The notes beneath the pieces are model-generated. The model had not been told where the DNA came from. It ran no database searches and was given only the letters and a program-made list of their open reading frames with translations. 13,451 bases of DNA, taken from assembly GCA_038239145.1 (NCBI GenBank), contig JBBSFB010000093.1, positions 1-13,451 on the forward strand, read 5' to 3'. Made by a program: the position numbers and the translations under genes. Position 1 is the stretch's first letter. Every line of letters begins with the position of its first letter. Below, piece after piece: positions 1 to 6,991 of this stretch. Source of the stretch: PALSA-610 sp038239145 (GTDB lineage Bacteria > Actinomycetota > Acidimicrobiia > IMCC26256 > PALSA-610).

Positions 1-51
1 AAGTGGTACAGCCAGTTCTACGCGGAGCCGTACGAGGTCAGCGCGAGCTGA
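1..51 (+). CDS. C-terminal tail of an unrecognised protein (partial)
   Basis: The frame is open from the first base and ends at TGA 49-51, giving a 16-residue tail KWYSQFYAEPYEVSAS. I do not recognise the family. Its core SQFYAEPxEV is encoded again at 12261-12298 near the other end of the window, at about 85-90 percent DNA identity over some 30 bases. Codon choice is normal for this GC content, so a real gene end is likely. It lies outside the integrase module and may be the host gene next to which that module integrated. Confidence 0.5.
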   Translation, partial: KWYSQFYAEPYEVSAS

Positions 52-144
52 CGCGAAAGTCCTGGTCACTGGCTCACCGCGCGCTGAGAGCATCCAGTTT
101 GCTACAGCCGTGGTGCCGTGGTGGTGCCAAGCGCGCGAAAAAGG
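52..144. other. Candidate left attachment region beside the integrase
   Basis: This is the noncoding strip between the gene tail and the end of the integrase gene. Tyrosine integrases of integrative elements usually lie right next to one attachment site. The strip holds CCGTGGTGCC at 108-117 and GTGGTGCCAAGCG at about 121-133. A near copy, CCGTGGTGCCAAACG, is at 12371-12385. Both follow an SQFYAEP gene tail. GTGGTGCC also occurs elsewhere (near 1300 and 12125), so the core is uncertain. No tRNA is visible. Confidence 0.3.
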
Positions 145-1299
145 TCAGCCGAAGATGAGGGCTTCGAGCTTCGCGGCCGCCTCTTCCTGCATGCCCGGCA
201 CGACGTGGCTGTAGAGGTCGAGCGTGATGCCGACCTTGGCGTGACCGAGCCGCTCCGACATGACCTTCGCCGGAATCCCGGCCGCGAGCCCGAGCGTCGC
301 GTGCGTGTGGCGCAGGTCGTGCAGCCGGATCCGTGGCAGCGATGCCGAGGTGACGAGTGCCTCGAACTGGCGGGTCACGGCATCGGGCCGTATTGGCGCG
401 CCGCTGGTCTGCGTGAAGACGTAGCCGCTGTCCTGCCACGCCGCGCCCCACGCGAGTCGTTCTTCGAGCTGTCGCTTGCGATGAGTTCTCAGTGCGGAAA
501 GGGTCGCCGGCGCGCAAGCGATGACGCGAGCGCGATCAGACTTCGGCGTTCCCTCGGTCACCCTGCCGGCGACGGGAACCCGGGCCCGCCGTACTGCGAG
601 GCTGCCAATCTCGAAGTTCACGTCGTGCCACATCAAACCGCAGAGCTCGCCGCGCCGCATGCCGGTCGTCGCCGCAACGACCCAGAGAGCATGGAGGCGG
701 TCCTCTTCGACGTGCTCGAGGAAGCGACGAAGGTCAGGAGTGGTCCAGACGTTCATCTCGCGGTTGGCGGTTGACCGCGGGACGACGGCGTCGGTCGCGG
801 GATTCGACCGGATGATGCGCCGTCGGACCGCGTCGCGCAGCGCTCGGTGAAGAATGCGGTGCACGACCGCGACGGTCTGCTCCGACAGCGGCGTCGGCTC
901 GCCAGCCTTGTCCGGGCGGCCACCGCTCGTGCGGAGATCGGCGTAGAGCGCGTCGAGGGCTGCGGAGTCGAGCTGGCGTAGGCGCATCGCGCCGATCCTC
1001 GGGATCACGTAGCGGCGCATCTTGTGCGCGTACATGGCCGCGGTCGACGGCTTGTGGCCGACCGCGACTCCCGAGAGCCAGTTCTCGAGATACGCGCGCA
1101 CGGGTTGGCTGGACGGCTCGATGTAGTCGCCGTCGCGCGACTCGGCGAGCACGAACTTGAGCGCGTCTTCGGCGCTCTTGCGGGTCGGGAACCCGCGCCG
1201 GCGCAGTCGTCGGCGCTTCCCGCTCGCGCCATCGGGTGCGACATCGATGACGAAGTACCAGGTGCCTCGGTCGGTGTCCTTCTTGACGCTTCCTCGCAT
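145..1299 (-). CDS. int: Tyrosine recombinase, phage/ICE-type integrase
   Basis: This 384-residue protein catalyses site-specific integration and excision of the element. An N-terminal arm-binding segment (about 1-60) is followed by a SAM-like core-binding domain (about 65-165) and a catalytic domain (about 185-384). The full active-site set is visible: Arg215 in TGMRRGE, Lys253 in TPKSDR, His327 and Arg330 in HDLRHTH, His353 in RLGH, and nucleophile Tyr363 in LDLYSHV. The length and N-terminal arm domain fit phage/ICE integrases. I see no integron-integrase signature, so it is unlikely to be the recombinase of the cassette array. ATG at 1299 is preceded by GAGAGG about 8 bases upstream and lies 24 bases after the relaxase stop, consistent with cotranscription. 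Closing the module next to a candidate att site is the normal place for int. Confidence 0.93.
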   Translation of the reverse strand: MRGSVKKDTDRGTWYFVIDVAPDGASGKRRRLRRRGFPTRKSAEDALKFVLAESRDGDYIEPSSQPVRAYLENWLSGVAVGHKPSTAAMYAHKMRRYVIPRIGAMRLRQLDSAALDALYADLRTSGGRPDKAGEPTPLSEQTVAVVHRILHRALRDAVRRRIIRSNPATDAVVPRSTANREMNVWTTPDLRRFLEHVEEDRLHALWVVAATTGMRRGELCGLMWHDVNFEIGSLAVRRARVPVAGRVTEGTPKSDRARVIACAPATLSALRTHRKRQLEERLAWGAAWQDSGYVFTQTSGAPIRPDAVTRQFEALVTSASLPRIRLHDLRHTHATLGLAAGIPAKVMSERLGHAKVGITLDLYSHVVPGMQEEAAAKLEALIFG

Positions 1300-1323
1300 G
1301 GTGGTGCCTCTCGGGTGACTAAC

Positions 1324-4300
1324 TCAGAGTTCGATTCCGAGGCCTTGTTCGAGCGCGCGACTCTTGTGTGGATGTCGGTCGTGGTCGAGCTGGCGAGCGG
1401 CTTGTTCGCAGTGATCGTTGGCGTGTTGCCACTGGATGTGCTGCGAGCGTACGGCGGGGGTGGGACCGAGCGCGTTCTGCGGGTCGGTGATGCCGTATTC
1501 GGTTCGGTATGCCTCGATGTCGGCAGCTGCTCGGCGCCAGATGTTTCGGCCCGGGTCGGTGATGGGCGCGGGTCCGAGTGGGCGTAGGTAGTCGGGCGGG
1601 TGGTCGGCGAGTGTGTCGATGATTTGGTCGATGCGGTTGCCGATCAGGTAGTCGATCACCTCGCGTTCGGCGTCGCCGTTTCGGCAGTCTTGTCGGTGTT
1701 GGTTGTGTGCGTCTTGGCCGGTCCGGGCTTCGTCGAGCGCGGTGTCGATGCGCTCGAGCGAGCGACTTGCGCGGTCGCGCGCTCGTTCGGCGGCGAAGCG
1801 TTCGCTGGTGTGTTCGCCCCGATGAAGTGGCAGGCGAAGGCGCGACGCGTGTGCGAGTTCGGCTCGGGAGTCGTTGAGCACGGTCTGTTGGTGGTGGTGC
1901 TCGCGTTCGAGCGCGTTGATGTCGTCGGTCCGGTCGGGTGGCCCTGACATGCGATGGTTTCGGTCGGCCTCGCGCCGCTTGTAGAGCAGCTCGAGCTCCC
2001 GGCGGAGTTCCCACGTGTCAATGCCGTGGTCGATGGCAAGGTGCTGGCTGCGGTCGGTCTTTAGTGCCTCGGCAAGTTGCGCGTTCGGATCGGGCAGCTG
2101 GCGGGTGGGGTGATGTTGTTCGGGGTCGTTTTCGGGTTGGGCGATGAGGTAGACGCGGTTGTCGACGCGGCCGCGTGAGAGCGCGGTGTAGCCCGCTTGG
2201 CCGTCGAGGGTGTCGCTGACGAGGACGAGGCAGCGGTCGACGGTTGCGCCTTGGGATTTGTGCACGGTAAGTGCGTAGCCATAGGTGAGGTGGCCGGCGT
2301 CGAGATACCGGCGCGGAACGATCGCGATGGCGTCATCGGTGCGGATCGAGAGCGCGCCGGCGTCGGGATCGACAGCGATGACGGTGGCGAGCGTGCCGTT
2401 GCGCAGTCCGAGCCTGCGGTCGTTGCGGAGGCAGAGCACGCGGTCGCCGGTTTGGAACGTGTGGCCGTTGGCGTCGAGCTCGGGTCCGGTGAGTGCTCCC
2501 GAGCTGGTGAGGTGGCCGCGGGCGCGGTGGTTGAGGTCGTCGACGTCGTGGTGTCGTTCGGCGAGCATGATCACCTGTTGCCCGGTGAGGGTGGCGGCGT
2601 ACCAGTCGGCGGCCATTTGGTTGCGGACGTCGATCGCGGTTTCGCAGACGACGACTCGGTCGTGGCGGTGGTAAGCCTCGAGCGCAGGTTCGATGTGACC
2701 GGCACGCAGCTCGGCGAGCGCGTCCCGTTCCCAGGATTGTTGTTGGCGGCGGTTCTCCGTGAGCGTGACCGGTTCGAGCCGGTGAGCGAGACCGTTGAGG
2801 AGACCGCCCGCGTCGATGGCGTCGAGTTGGTGGGGATCGCCGACCATCACCACCTTCGCGCTCGCCGTGTGCGCGGCGTCCAGGAGAGGTGCGAGACCGC
2901 GAGTGGAAGCCATGGCGGCTTCGTCGACGACGAGGACGGTGGTCCGGTCGAGTTGGAGGGAGCGGTCGGCGAGTTGCAGGGTTCGGAGCGCGATCGTGTC
3001 GGACGGCATCGAGGTCTGGGTTTGGAGTTGACGCGCGGCGGAGGCCGCCAAGGCGGTACCGATGACGTGGTAACCGGCGCGGCTCCAGGCGTCGTGGGCG
3101 GCGTCGAGGCAGAACGTCTTGCCGGTCCCGGCGGCGGCGACGATGACGTCGACGCCGTTCCCCGAGGTCGTGATCGCGGCGACCGCGGCGACTTGTTCGG
3201 GCGAGAGTTCGGGTCGGGCGTCGAGCGCGGCGCGGAGATGTTGTTCGTCGGCCGCGCCGACGCCCTGATCGATGGCGGCTGCGGCGGTGTCGACGAGTCG
3301 TCGTTCGAGCGCGAGCAGTTCGGTGGTGGAGTGCACACCGAACGGACCACGACTGAGGAGCGGTACGACTCTCGGGTCAGTGAGCGTCGCCGCCGCGAGC
3401 TGTTCGATGGTGGCGATGGTTGCGCCCGCCGGGAGTTGTTCGCACCAGCCTCGGAGCACGGCCCGTCGATCGAAGGTGGTTGATTGCTCGGTGAGACCGT
3501 GCGCGCCCAACAGCGACGCGATGCCGTCTTGTTCGAGGTCGGGGCCGATCGATGGCCCACGGGTGCGGTACAAGGCTTCGGTGGCCACGTTGGGATCGTG
3601 GCCGGCTTCGACCGCACGGGCGTGCCATTGGTCGCGTTGGGCTCCGATGTCAACGTCGTATTCCTTGGCCTGGCGGGTCTCCAGCGCGGCGACGCGTGCG
3701 GCTTGAGGGCTGTGCAGGCCGCGGGCGTCGAGCTCATCTTGAATCTCTTGGCGCCGGATGGAGAACAGGGCGCACAGCTCATCGGGGATTCCGATGATGT
3801 CGGCGGCTCCTTTGTGGACGGGGCCCCACTCGACGCCCAAGGCGACGGTGAGCTCGTGTCGGAGTTGGGCCTTGTAGAGGTAGCCGGCGGTCCGGGCCTG
3901 CCACAGCAGCGGCCCGCCATGCAGCGTCCGCCACTGTCCGTCGGTGCAGTGCGTCAGGTTGGCGACGAGGACATGGGTGTGGAGTTGTGGGTCACCGGCC
4001 CGACTCGACCGGTGCACGAACGCGGCGGCGACGAACCCATCCGCGTCGACGATGTCGATGCCGTCGATCCCACGGCGCGAGACGCAGCCCGCGCGTTCGA
4101 GCCAGCCGAGCGCGGCGCCGACGGCCCGGTCGTGCGCGGCGCGCACTTCGCGGACGGTGTCGGGATCTCCGAGTCCGTAGATCACGGACACGGACTTCGG
4201 TGCGGAGAACGTGAGATCGAATCCCGGGACCCGGTCTTTCCGGGCCTGGATCAACCGGACACCGTTCACCGGGTCACGGCCCTCGAGTACCGCACGCAAC

Positions 4301-4464
4301 GCAGCCGCGTCCACCTGGCCGTCGAGGTCCAGCAGCTCGGACGCGGATCCGACCCATCGACCGGGAGCTTCACCGTGTCCGAGGTAGTAGTCCTCGATGC
4401 CGTACGCGACCGCGTCGAGGTAGTAGCCCTCCTGGCCGGCGCCGAGCTTGCTGACACTCAACAC
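1324..4464 (-). CDS. MobF-family conjugative relaxase-helicase (TrwC/TraI type)
   Basis: The 1046-residue protein should nick oriT, stay covalently bound to the transferred strand and unwind it. The N-terminal relaxase domain has paired tyrosines at 14-15 and 26-27 and a histidine triad at His151, His162 and His164 (DPQLHTHVLVAN). A RecD-like helicase follows, with Walker A AAAGTGKT near 445, Walker B VLVVDEAAM near 513, TENRRQ, and the motif TVHKSQGA near 734. The C-terminal 250 residues are charged and unassigned. The start is GTG 4464, because GGAGG lies 6 bases upstream and it puts the catalytic tyrosines at the expected N-terminus. The longer open frame to 4866 is Arg-rich, overlaps the next gene and looks noncoding. 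No coupling protein or secretion genes are nearby, so transfer would depend on a helper. Confidence 0.95.
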   Translation of the reverse strand: MLSVSKLGAGQEGYYLDAVAYGIEDYYLGHGEAPGRWVGSASELLDLDGQVDAAALRAVLEGRDPVNGVRLIQARKDRVPGFDLTFSAPKSVSVIYGLGDPDTVREVRAAHDRAVGAALGWLERAGCVSRRGIDGIDIVDADGFVAAAFVHRSSRAGDPQLHTHVLVANLTHCTDGQWRTLHGGPLLWQARTAGYLYKAQLRHELTVALGVEWGPVHKGAADIIGIPDELCALFSIRRQEIQDELDARGLHSPQAARVAALETRQAKEYDVDIGAQRDQWHARAVEAGHDPNVATEALYRTRGPSIGPDLEQDGIASLLGAHGLTEQSTTFDRRAVLRGWCEQLPAGATIATIEQLAAATLTDPRVVPLLSRGPFGVHSTTELLALERRLVDTAAAAIDQGVGAADEQHLRAALDARPELSPEQVAAVAAITTSGNGVDVIVAAAGTGKTFCLDAAHDAWSRAGYHVIGTALAASAARQLQTQTSMPSDTIALRTLQLADRSLQLDRTTVLVVDEAAMASTRGLAPLLDAAHTASAKVVMVGDPHQLDAIDAGGLLNGLAHRLEPVTLTENRRQQQSWERDALAELRAGHIEPALEAYHRHDRVVVCETAIDVRNQMAADWYAATLTGQQVIMLAERHHDVDDLNHRARGHLTSSGALTGPELDANGHTFQTGDRVLCLRNDRRLGLRNGTLATVIAVDPDAGALSIRTDDAIAIVPRRYLDAGHLTYGYALTVHKSQGATVDRCLVLVSDTLDGQAGYTALSRGRVDNRVYLIAQPENDPEQHHPTRQLPDPNAQLAEALKTDRSQHLAIDHGIDTWELRRELELLYKRREADRNHRMSGPPDRTDDINALEREHHHQQTVLNDSRAELAHASRLRLPLHRGEHTSERFAAERARDRASRSLERIDTALDEARTGQDAHNQHRQDCRNGDAEREVIDYLIGNRIDQIIDTLADHPPDYLRPLGPAPITDPGRNIWRRAAADIEAYRTEYGITDPQNALGPTPAVRSQHIQWQHANDHCEQAARQLDHDRHPHKSRALEQGLGIEL

Positions 4465-4525
4465 GACGGCCTCCGAGCGCTCGACGGAGGTCTTGACGCG
4501 CGGCTCGGGGCCGTGTCCTGCATCG

Positions 4526-4632
4526 CCGATGCATCGGTGTGCGAAATGTTGCGGGTCGAAATCCGACTGTGCAGTCGGCCGAACGCAAACACGGAACGAT
4601 CGTGTCTCGGAAGCTCGTCGGCCACCGTGGCC
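4526..4632. other. Inverted-repeat cluster upstream of relaxase, candidate oriT
   Basis: The 187-base gap between the winged-helix gene and the relaxase start contains three perfect inverted repeats: CCGATGCATCGG (4526-4537), CCGACTG-TG-CAGTCGG (4563-4578) and GGCCAC-C-GTGGCC (4620-4632). Origins of transfer of MobF systems usually lie beside the relaxase gene and have inverted repeats near nic. No nic consensus was identified, so a transcriptional or autoregulatory role is equally possible. Confidence 0.35.
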
Positions 4633-4651
4633 AAGGCACGCGGAGCTGTGA

Positions 4652-5107
4652 TCATGCGGTCTCGTCGAAGAGGCTCGGGACGTGATCAGCGGTGCGCGGT
4701 CGGGGGTGAACTCGGCCCGACACGCGTGGTCGGACTTCGGGCTCGACCGGCGGCAACGGCTCCGTGTCCGTGTTGCGCGACACGGGAAGCCGAACCTCGT
4801 AACAGCTCGGCGCAAACCGCGACCCCCGGTCGCGACCAACCTGCGCCACGACGAGCCCCGCGCCACGCAGCACGGTCAGTGCGGCGGCGGCACGGTCCTT
4901 GCCGATCCCCAGGCGCTGTCCGATCTCACGCACGTTGCTGTTCGCAACCCATCGACCTGAGCCGTCGAGACTTCCGCCGAGCGCGAGGACCTCGAGCACC
5001 GACCACGCCACGACCCCGAGCTCCCGCCGTGCATCCACCGACTCCGTCCCGACCACGAGTTCGGCATTGCCGTCGGCATCGACGACGATGGTCACGCCGA
5101 CGATCAC
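4652..5107 (-). CDS. Winged-helix DNA-binding protein of the mobile element
   Basis: The 151-residue product has a helical DNA-binding-like core (about 30-107). The segment NVREIGQRLGIGKDRAAAAL (58-77) fits a helix-turn-helix, followed by LRGAGLV and a basic wing. This resembles small replication-initiation or regulatory proteins between xis and relaxase genes in actinobacterial mobile elements. The start is GTG 5107, which overlaps the excisionase stop as GTGA, a classic translational-coupling junction. Earlier in-frame starts would run antisense-like low-complexity sequence through xis. The proline- and arginine-rich tail ends in VPSLFDETA, which loosely resembles a sliding-clamp-binding peptide. 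Function is inferred from fold and position only. Confidence 0.75.
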   Translation of the reverse strand: MIVGVTIVVDADGNAELVVGTESVDARRELGVVAWSVLEVLALGGSLDGSGRWVANSNVREIGQRLGIGKDRAAAALTVLRGAGLVVAQVGRDRGSRFAPSCYEVRLPVSRNTDTEPLPPVEPEVRPRVSGRVHPRPRTADHVPSLFDETA

Positions 5108-5301
5108 GACGCCGTCAACCCGTCCGTCGGCACCCCGAGCAAGACCTCCACGGCGCGGCGCGGCACGACAATCCGACGCCCCAGCCGCACATGTACCAGC
5201 TCGCCCCGCGACACCAGCCCATAGGCATGTGTACGGGAGATACCCAGCAAACGCGCCGCCTCCGGAACGGTCAACACCAACGACAGCTCTTCCTTCTGCA
5301 C
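5104..5301 (-). CDS. xis: Excisionase-like MerR/HTH_17 DNA-binding protein
   Basis: The 65-residue protein consists almost entirely of an excisionase-type helix-turn-helix: LTVPEAARLLGISRTHAYGL (10-29), then a wing with VRLGRRIVVPRRAVEVLL. Proteins of this family bind attachment DNA and bias the integrase toward excision, or act as regulators. The start is GTG 5301, with GGAGG 6 bases upstream. An upstream ATG at 5358 would add an unrelated extension and bypass this ribosome site. It is the first gene of the minus-strand module and overlaps the winged-helix gene by four bases. A general regulator rather than a true excisionase is possible. Confidence 0.85.
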   Translation of the reverse strand: MQKEELSLVLTVPEAARLLGISRTHAYGLVSRGELVHVRLGRRIVVPRRAVEVLLGVPTDGLTAS

Positions 5302-5624
5302 CCACAACCTCCATCTCGTTTCGTCCTGTACCAAGGAATGGCGCGAAGAGAAGGCCAAACGCGCAAAAAAACTCTGCCGCGGTCAGAAAAAAGCCGACCG
5401 GCGCGACCAGCTCGTGCCCGCACGGATCGACACGCTGCCGCCCATCAACCCACAAGGCGGGCACATGGCCGGCGATCAGGGAACCCTCATCGCGTGGGTC
5501 GGGGAACGCTCGCTTGGAGGACACTCCGCCGTGTCGCTATGTGCGGCTCGACCCGTTGGCATAACGCGTCCTGACCGGCAGAGATGGCAGCGATGCCGAA
5601 TCATCGCGTACCTATGATCTCGTC
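5302..5624. other. Gene-free junction between the mobile module and the cassette array
   Basis: No convincing gene lies in these 320 bases. On the plus strand, two A-runs (about 5366-5372 and 5389-5394), unusual in this GC-rich DNA, flank CTCTGCCGCGGTCAG. This is plausible promoter or protein-binding DNA for the leftward xis operon, though no clear -10/-35 pair is visible. GACCGGCAGAGATGG at 5573-5587 matches the left arm of the array repeats at 12 of 15 positions when read on the minus strand, so the array seems to begin here. TATGAT at 5613-5618 lies 7 bases before the next gene's GTG and could be a -10 box for a leaderless transcript. Confidence 0.4.
5573..5587 (-). repeat. attC-like half site, left end of array
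   Basis: On the minus strand this reads CCATCTCTGCCGGTC, against CCATAACTGCCGATC in the best repeats. No right arm is recognisable beside it. It is probably the eroded outermost site of the array. Confidence 0.35.
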
Positions 5625-5846
5625 GTGGCCGAGGTCGCGTTTCCCCGCGCCGTGGAGTTCACCGACGCGGGTCCGTTCGGGCCGGTCCTGTGGCTGCAAC
5701 GTCGCGCTCGCTGCTCGTATCGGCTGGCGATCTCGGACACAGAGGTGCGACTCGAGGGCCGTGGTCGAGTGCTGCGCGCGATTCTCCCCTCACGATCTTG
5801 CGGGTTCTCCGACGCCGAGTCTGCGCGATTACAGGCACGCTCGTGA
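5625..5846 (+). pseudogene. Small unknown cassette gene, probably frameshifted
   Basis: GTG 5625 opens a 73-residue frame (starting VAEVAFPRAVEFTDAG) that ends at TGA 5844-5846. The segment LAISDTEVRLEGRGRVLRA is protein-like. At the stop the +2 frame takes over smoothly with VILSLTNGASVTVDAHLGPE and runs to about 5940. Reading FSDAESARLQARS on into VILSLTNG would restore one longer protein if a single base has been lost near 5843. Alternatively the second frame is a separate gene starting at the overlapping GTG. The family is not recognised. It occupies the first unit of the array but reads opposite to most units. Confidence 0.45.
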
Positions 5847-5942
5847 TCCTCAGCCTCACGAACGGCGCATCGGTCACTGTCGACGCTCACCTCGGGCCGG
5901 AGGATCCTCGGCGAACTGGAAGCGCGACACGTCTCGATAACT

Positions 5943-5988
5943 CAGGATTCTTGAGCCCCCGCGTCACGCCGATCGGCAGATATGTACG
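5943..5988 (-). repeat. attC-like repeat A
   Basis: On the minus strand the left arm is CGTACATATCTGCCGATCGG, nearly the same as in repeat B. The right arm is degenerate: GGGC and AATCCTG are separated by five extra bases. The stop codon of the next gene lies about 10 bases before the left arm. Confidence 0.6.
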
Positions 5989-5998
5989 TCGACAAGCG

Positions 5999-6217
5999 TC
6001 AGCCGATGCCTCGATGGCCGTCGAACGCGTCTTGCAGCTTGCGCTCGATCAGCGCGACCTCATCGCTTAGCTGTGCGATACGCGCAGCCTCGGCCTCGGT
6101 CGGTTGACGCTCCTCGCGCACGGCACCCAACATCGTGGTCTTCGCTTGCTGAGTGAGCGCCTTCCGGCGCAGCTCAAGCTCGGAAATGTCGGCGCTGTCT
6201 CCGTTACTCATCATCAC
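5999..6217 (-). CDS. Small coiled-coil-like cassette protein
   Basis: The 72-residue acidic helical protein has no family I recognise. Residues 12-66 (ISELELRRKALTQQ ... AARIAQLSDEVALIERKLQDA) show heptad-like spacing of Leu, Ile and Ala, suggesting one or two coiled coils. Possible starts are GTG 6217, ATG 6214 and ATG 6211. All fall immediately after the right arm of repeat B, as in the other units, and there is no clear Shine-Dalgarno. It forms a unit bounded by repeats A and B and is in the majority orientation of the array. A partner or regulatory subunit is possible, but nothing shows it. Confidence 0.65.
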   Translation of the reverse strand: MMMSNGDSADISELELRRKALTQQAKTTMLGAVREERQPTEAEAARIAQLSDEVALIERKLQDAFDGHRGIG

Positions 6218-6270
6218 CAGGATGCCCGATCGCGCACGACGGGAGGTAGTCCCGATCGGCAGATATGTAC
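6218..6270 (-). repeat. attC-like repeat B
   Basis: Minus-strand arms are GTACATATCTGCCGATCGG on the left and GCGATCGGGCATCCTG on the right. TGCCGATC pairs with GATCGGGCA, leaving one extra G unpaired. The left arm is shared with repeat A. Confidence 0.75.
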
Positions 6271-6312
6271 GCCCTCGTCGGGTTGTGGGGTCGTGCTGAT
6301 CTGCGTGGCACG

Positions 6313-6699
6313 ATGGGTGCGATGACAGCCGAGCCGACGATCCCGCGACACGTTCAGAAGCCTTGGGGCTATGAGATTTGGTGGGCGGTCACCGACGAGT
6401 ACGTAGGCAAGATCCTGCACGTCGACGAGGGTCACCGGCTCTCGCTCCAGTACCACGAGCAGAAGGACGAGTCCTGCTACTTGCTGTCCGGACGACTGTT
6501 GCTCGTCCAGGGAAAGTCGGTCGACTCACTGACTGAATGTGAGATCGGCCCGGGCGAGGCGTGGCGAAACCTCCCCGGCCTGATTCACACGATCGAGGCG
6601 CTGGAGGACTGCGACGTGCTCGAAGCCTCCACACCCTTTCTTGATGATGTCGTCCGACTCAAGGACAACTATGGGCGCGAAGGCACCAGCGCGGTCTAA
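6313..6699 (+). CDS. Single-domain cupin, mannose-6-phosphate isomerase-like
   Basis: This 128-residue protein matches the cupin domain found at the C-terminus of type II mannose-6-phosphate isomerase/GDP-mannose pyrophosphorylases. It has KPWGYEIWW near the start, the metal-binding first motif LSLQYHEQKDE, the second motif PGLIHTIEALED, and the conserved ending EASTPFLDDVVRLKDNYGR. The likely metal ligands are in YHEQKDE and the His of LIHT. It may isomerise a phosphosugar or bind a small polar metabolite. The substrate cannot be read from sequence. ATG 6313 or ATG 6322 is the start, with no strong ribosome site. It lies between repeats B and C but is oriented against most cassettes. Confidence 0.88.
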   Translation: MGAMTAEPTIPRHVQKPWGYEIWWAVTDEYVGKILHVDEGHRLSLQYHEQKDESCYLLSGRLLLVQGKSVDSLTECEIGPGEAWRNLPGLIHTIEALEDCDVLEASTPFLDDVVRLKDNYGREGTSAV

Positions 6700-6726
6700 G
6701 CGGTCACGAGTGTCAACAGTCGCGGA

Positions 6727-6768
6727 CGGAATGCCCGATCCGGCGTCTGCAGAGCGGCAGCTATGGCG
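6727..6768 (-). repeat. attC-like repeat C
   Basis: Minus-strand arms are CGCCATAGCTGCCGCTC and GATCGGGCATTCCG, 42 bases overall. The TAG of CCATAGC is the stop codon of the 57-residue gene that follows. Confidence 0.75.
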
Positions 6769-6934
6769 TGCCGGAACCGCTGTGGTGACCGGATCGAACA
6801 AACATCCACAGGCTGGCGAGTCCTAACGGGACGGTTCCGAAAAGCCAGTACGAATTCCCCGATCCGACCGCACCGATGCTGGTGAGGAGCATCGTGACAG
6901 GCGTGCCGAGAAGCACCACGCGATTGGCGTCCAC
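6761..6934 (-). CDS. Small two-helix membrane protein
   Basis: GTG 6934 starts 7 bases after the right arm of repeat D. The frame ends at TAG 6761-6763 inside repeat C, giving 57 residues. Two hydrophobic segments are evident: VVLLGTPVTMLLTSIGAVG (about 6-24) and YWLFGTVPLGLASLWMFV (about 29-46), joined by a short turn. The tail is polar (RSGHHSGSGTP). No family is recognised. The exact fit between two repeats, ending within one, supports it as a genuine cassette gene despite its size. It is one of three such proteins in the array. Confidence 0.65.
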   Translation of the reverse strand: MDANRVVLLGTPVTMLLTSIGAVGSGNSYWLFGTVPLGLASLWMFVRSGHHSGSGTP

Positions 6935-6940
6935 GACGCA

Positions 6941-6991
6941 CAGATTGCCCGATCCCGCGCCTCTCGGCGAGTGCAGAGCGGCAGTTCTGCG
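6941..6991 (-). repeat. attC-like repeat D
   Basis: Minus-strand arms are CGCAGAACTGCCGCTCTGC and GGGATCGGGCAATCTG. The right arm is the consensus. The stop of the GNAT gene overlaps the left edge. Confidence 0.8.

Noticed and set aside
52..144. tRNA gene as integration target
   Set aside because: No cloverleaf, T-loop GTTCRANNC or CCA-adjacent stem could be found at either suspected attachment region.
145..1299. Integron integrase IntI for the cassette array
   Set aside because: The protein has a phage/ICE arm-binding N-terminus and I see no IntI-type insertion. It closes a relaxase operon at the far side of the module from the array.
4465..4866. N-terminal extension of the relaxase to 4866 (1180 residues)
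   Set aside because: It is Arg- and Ser-rich, overlaps the winged-helix gene, and lacks a ribosome site. GTG 4464 has GGAGG and puts the catalytic tyrosines at the expected place.
2197..5574. Long plus-strand open frames (428 and 696 residues) opposite the relaxase
   Set aside because: They are third-position GC artefacts on the opposite strand of a clear MobF relaxase, with no recognisable domains.
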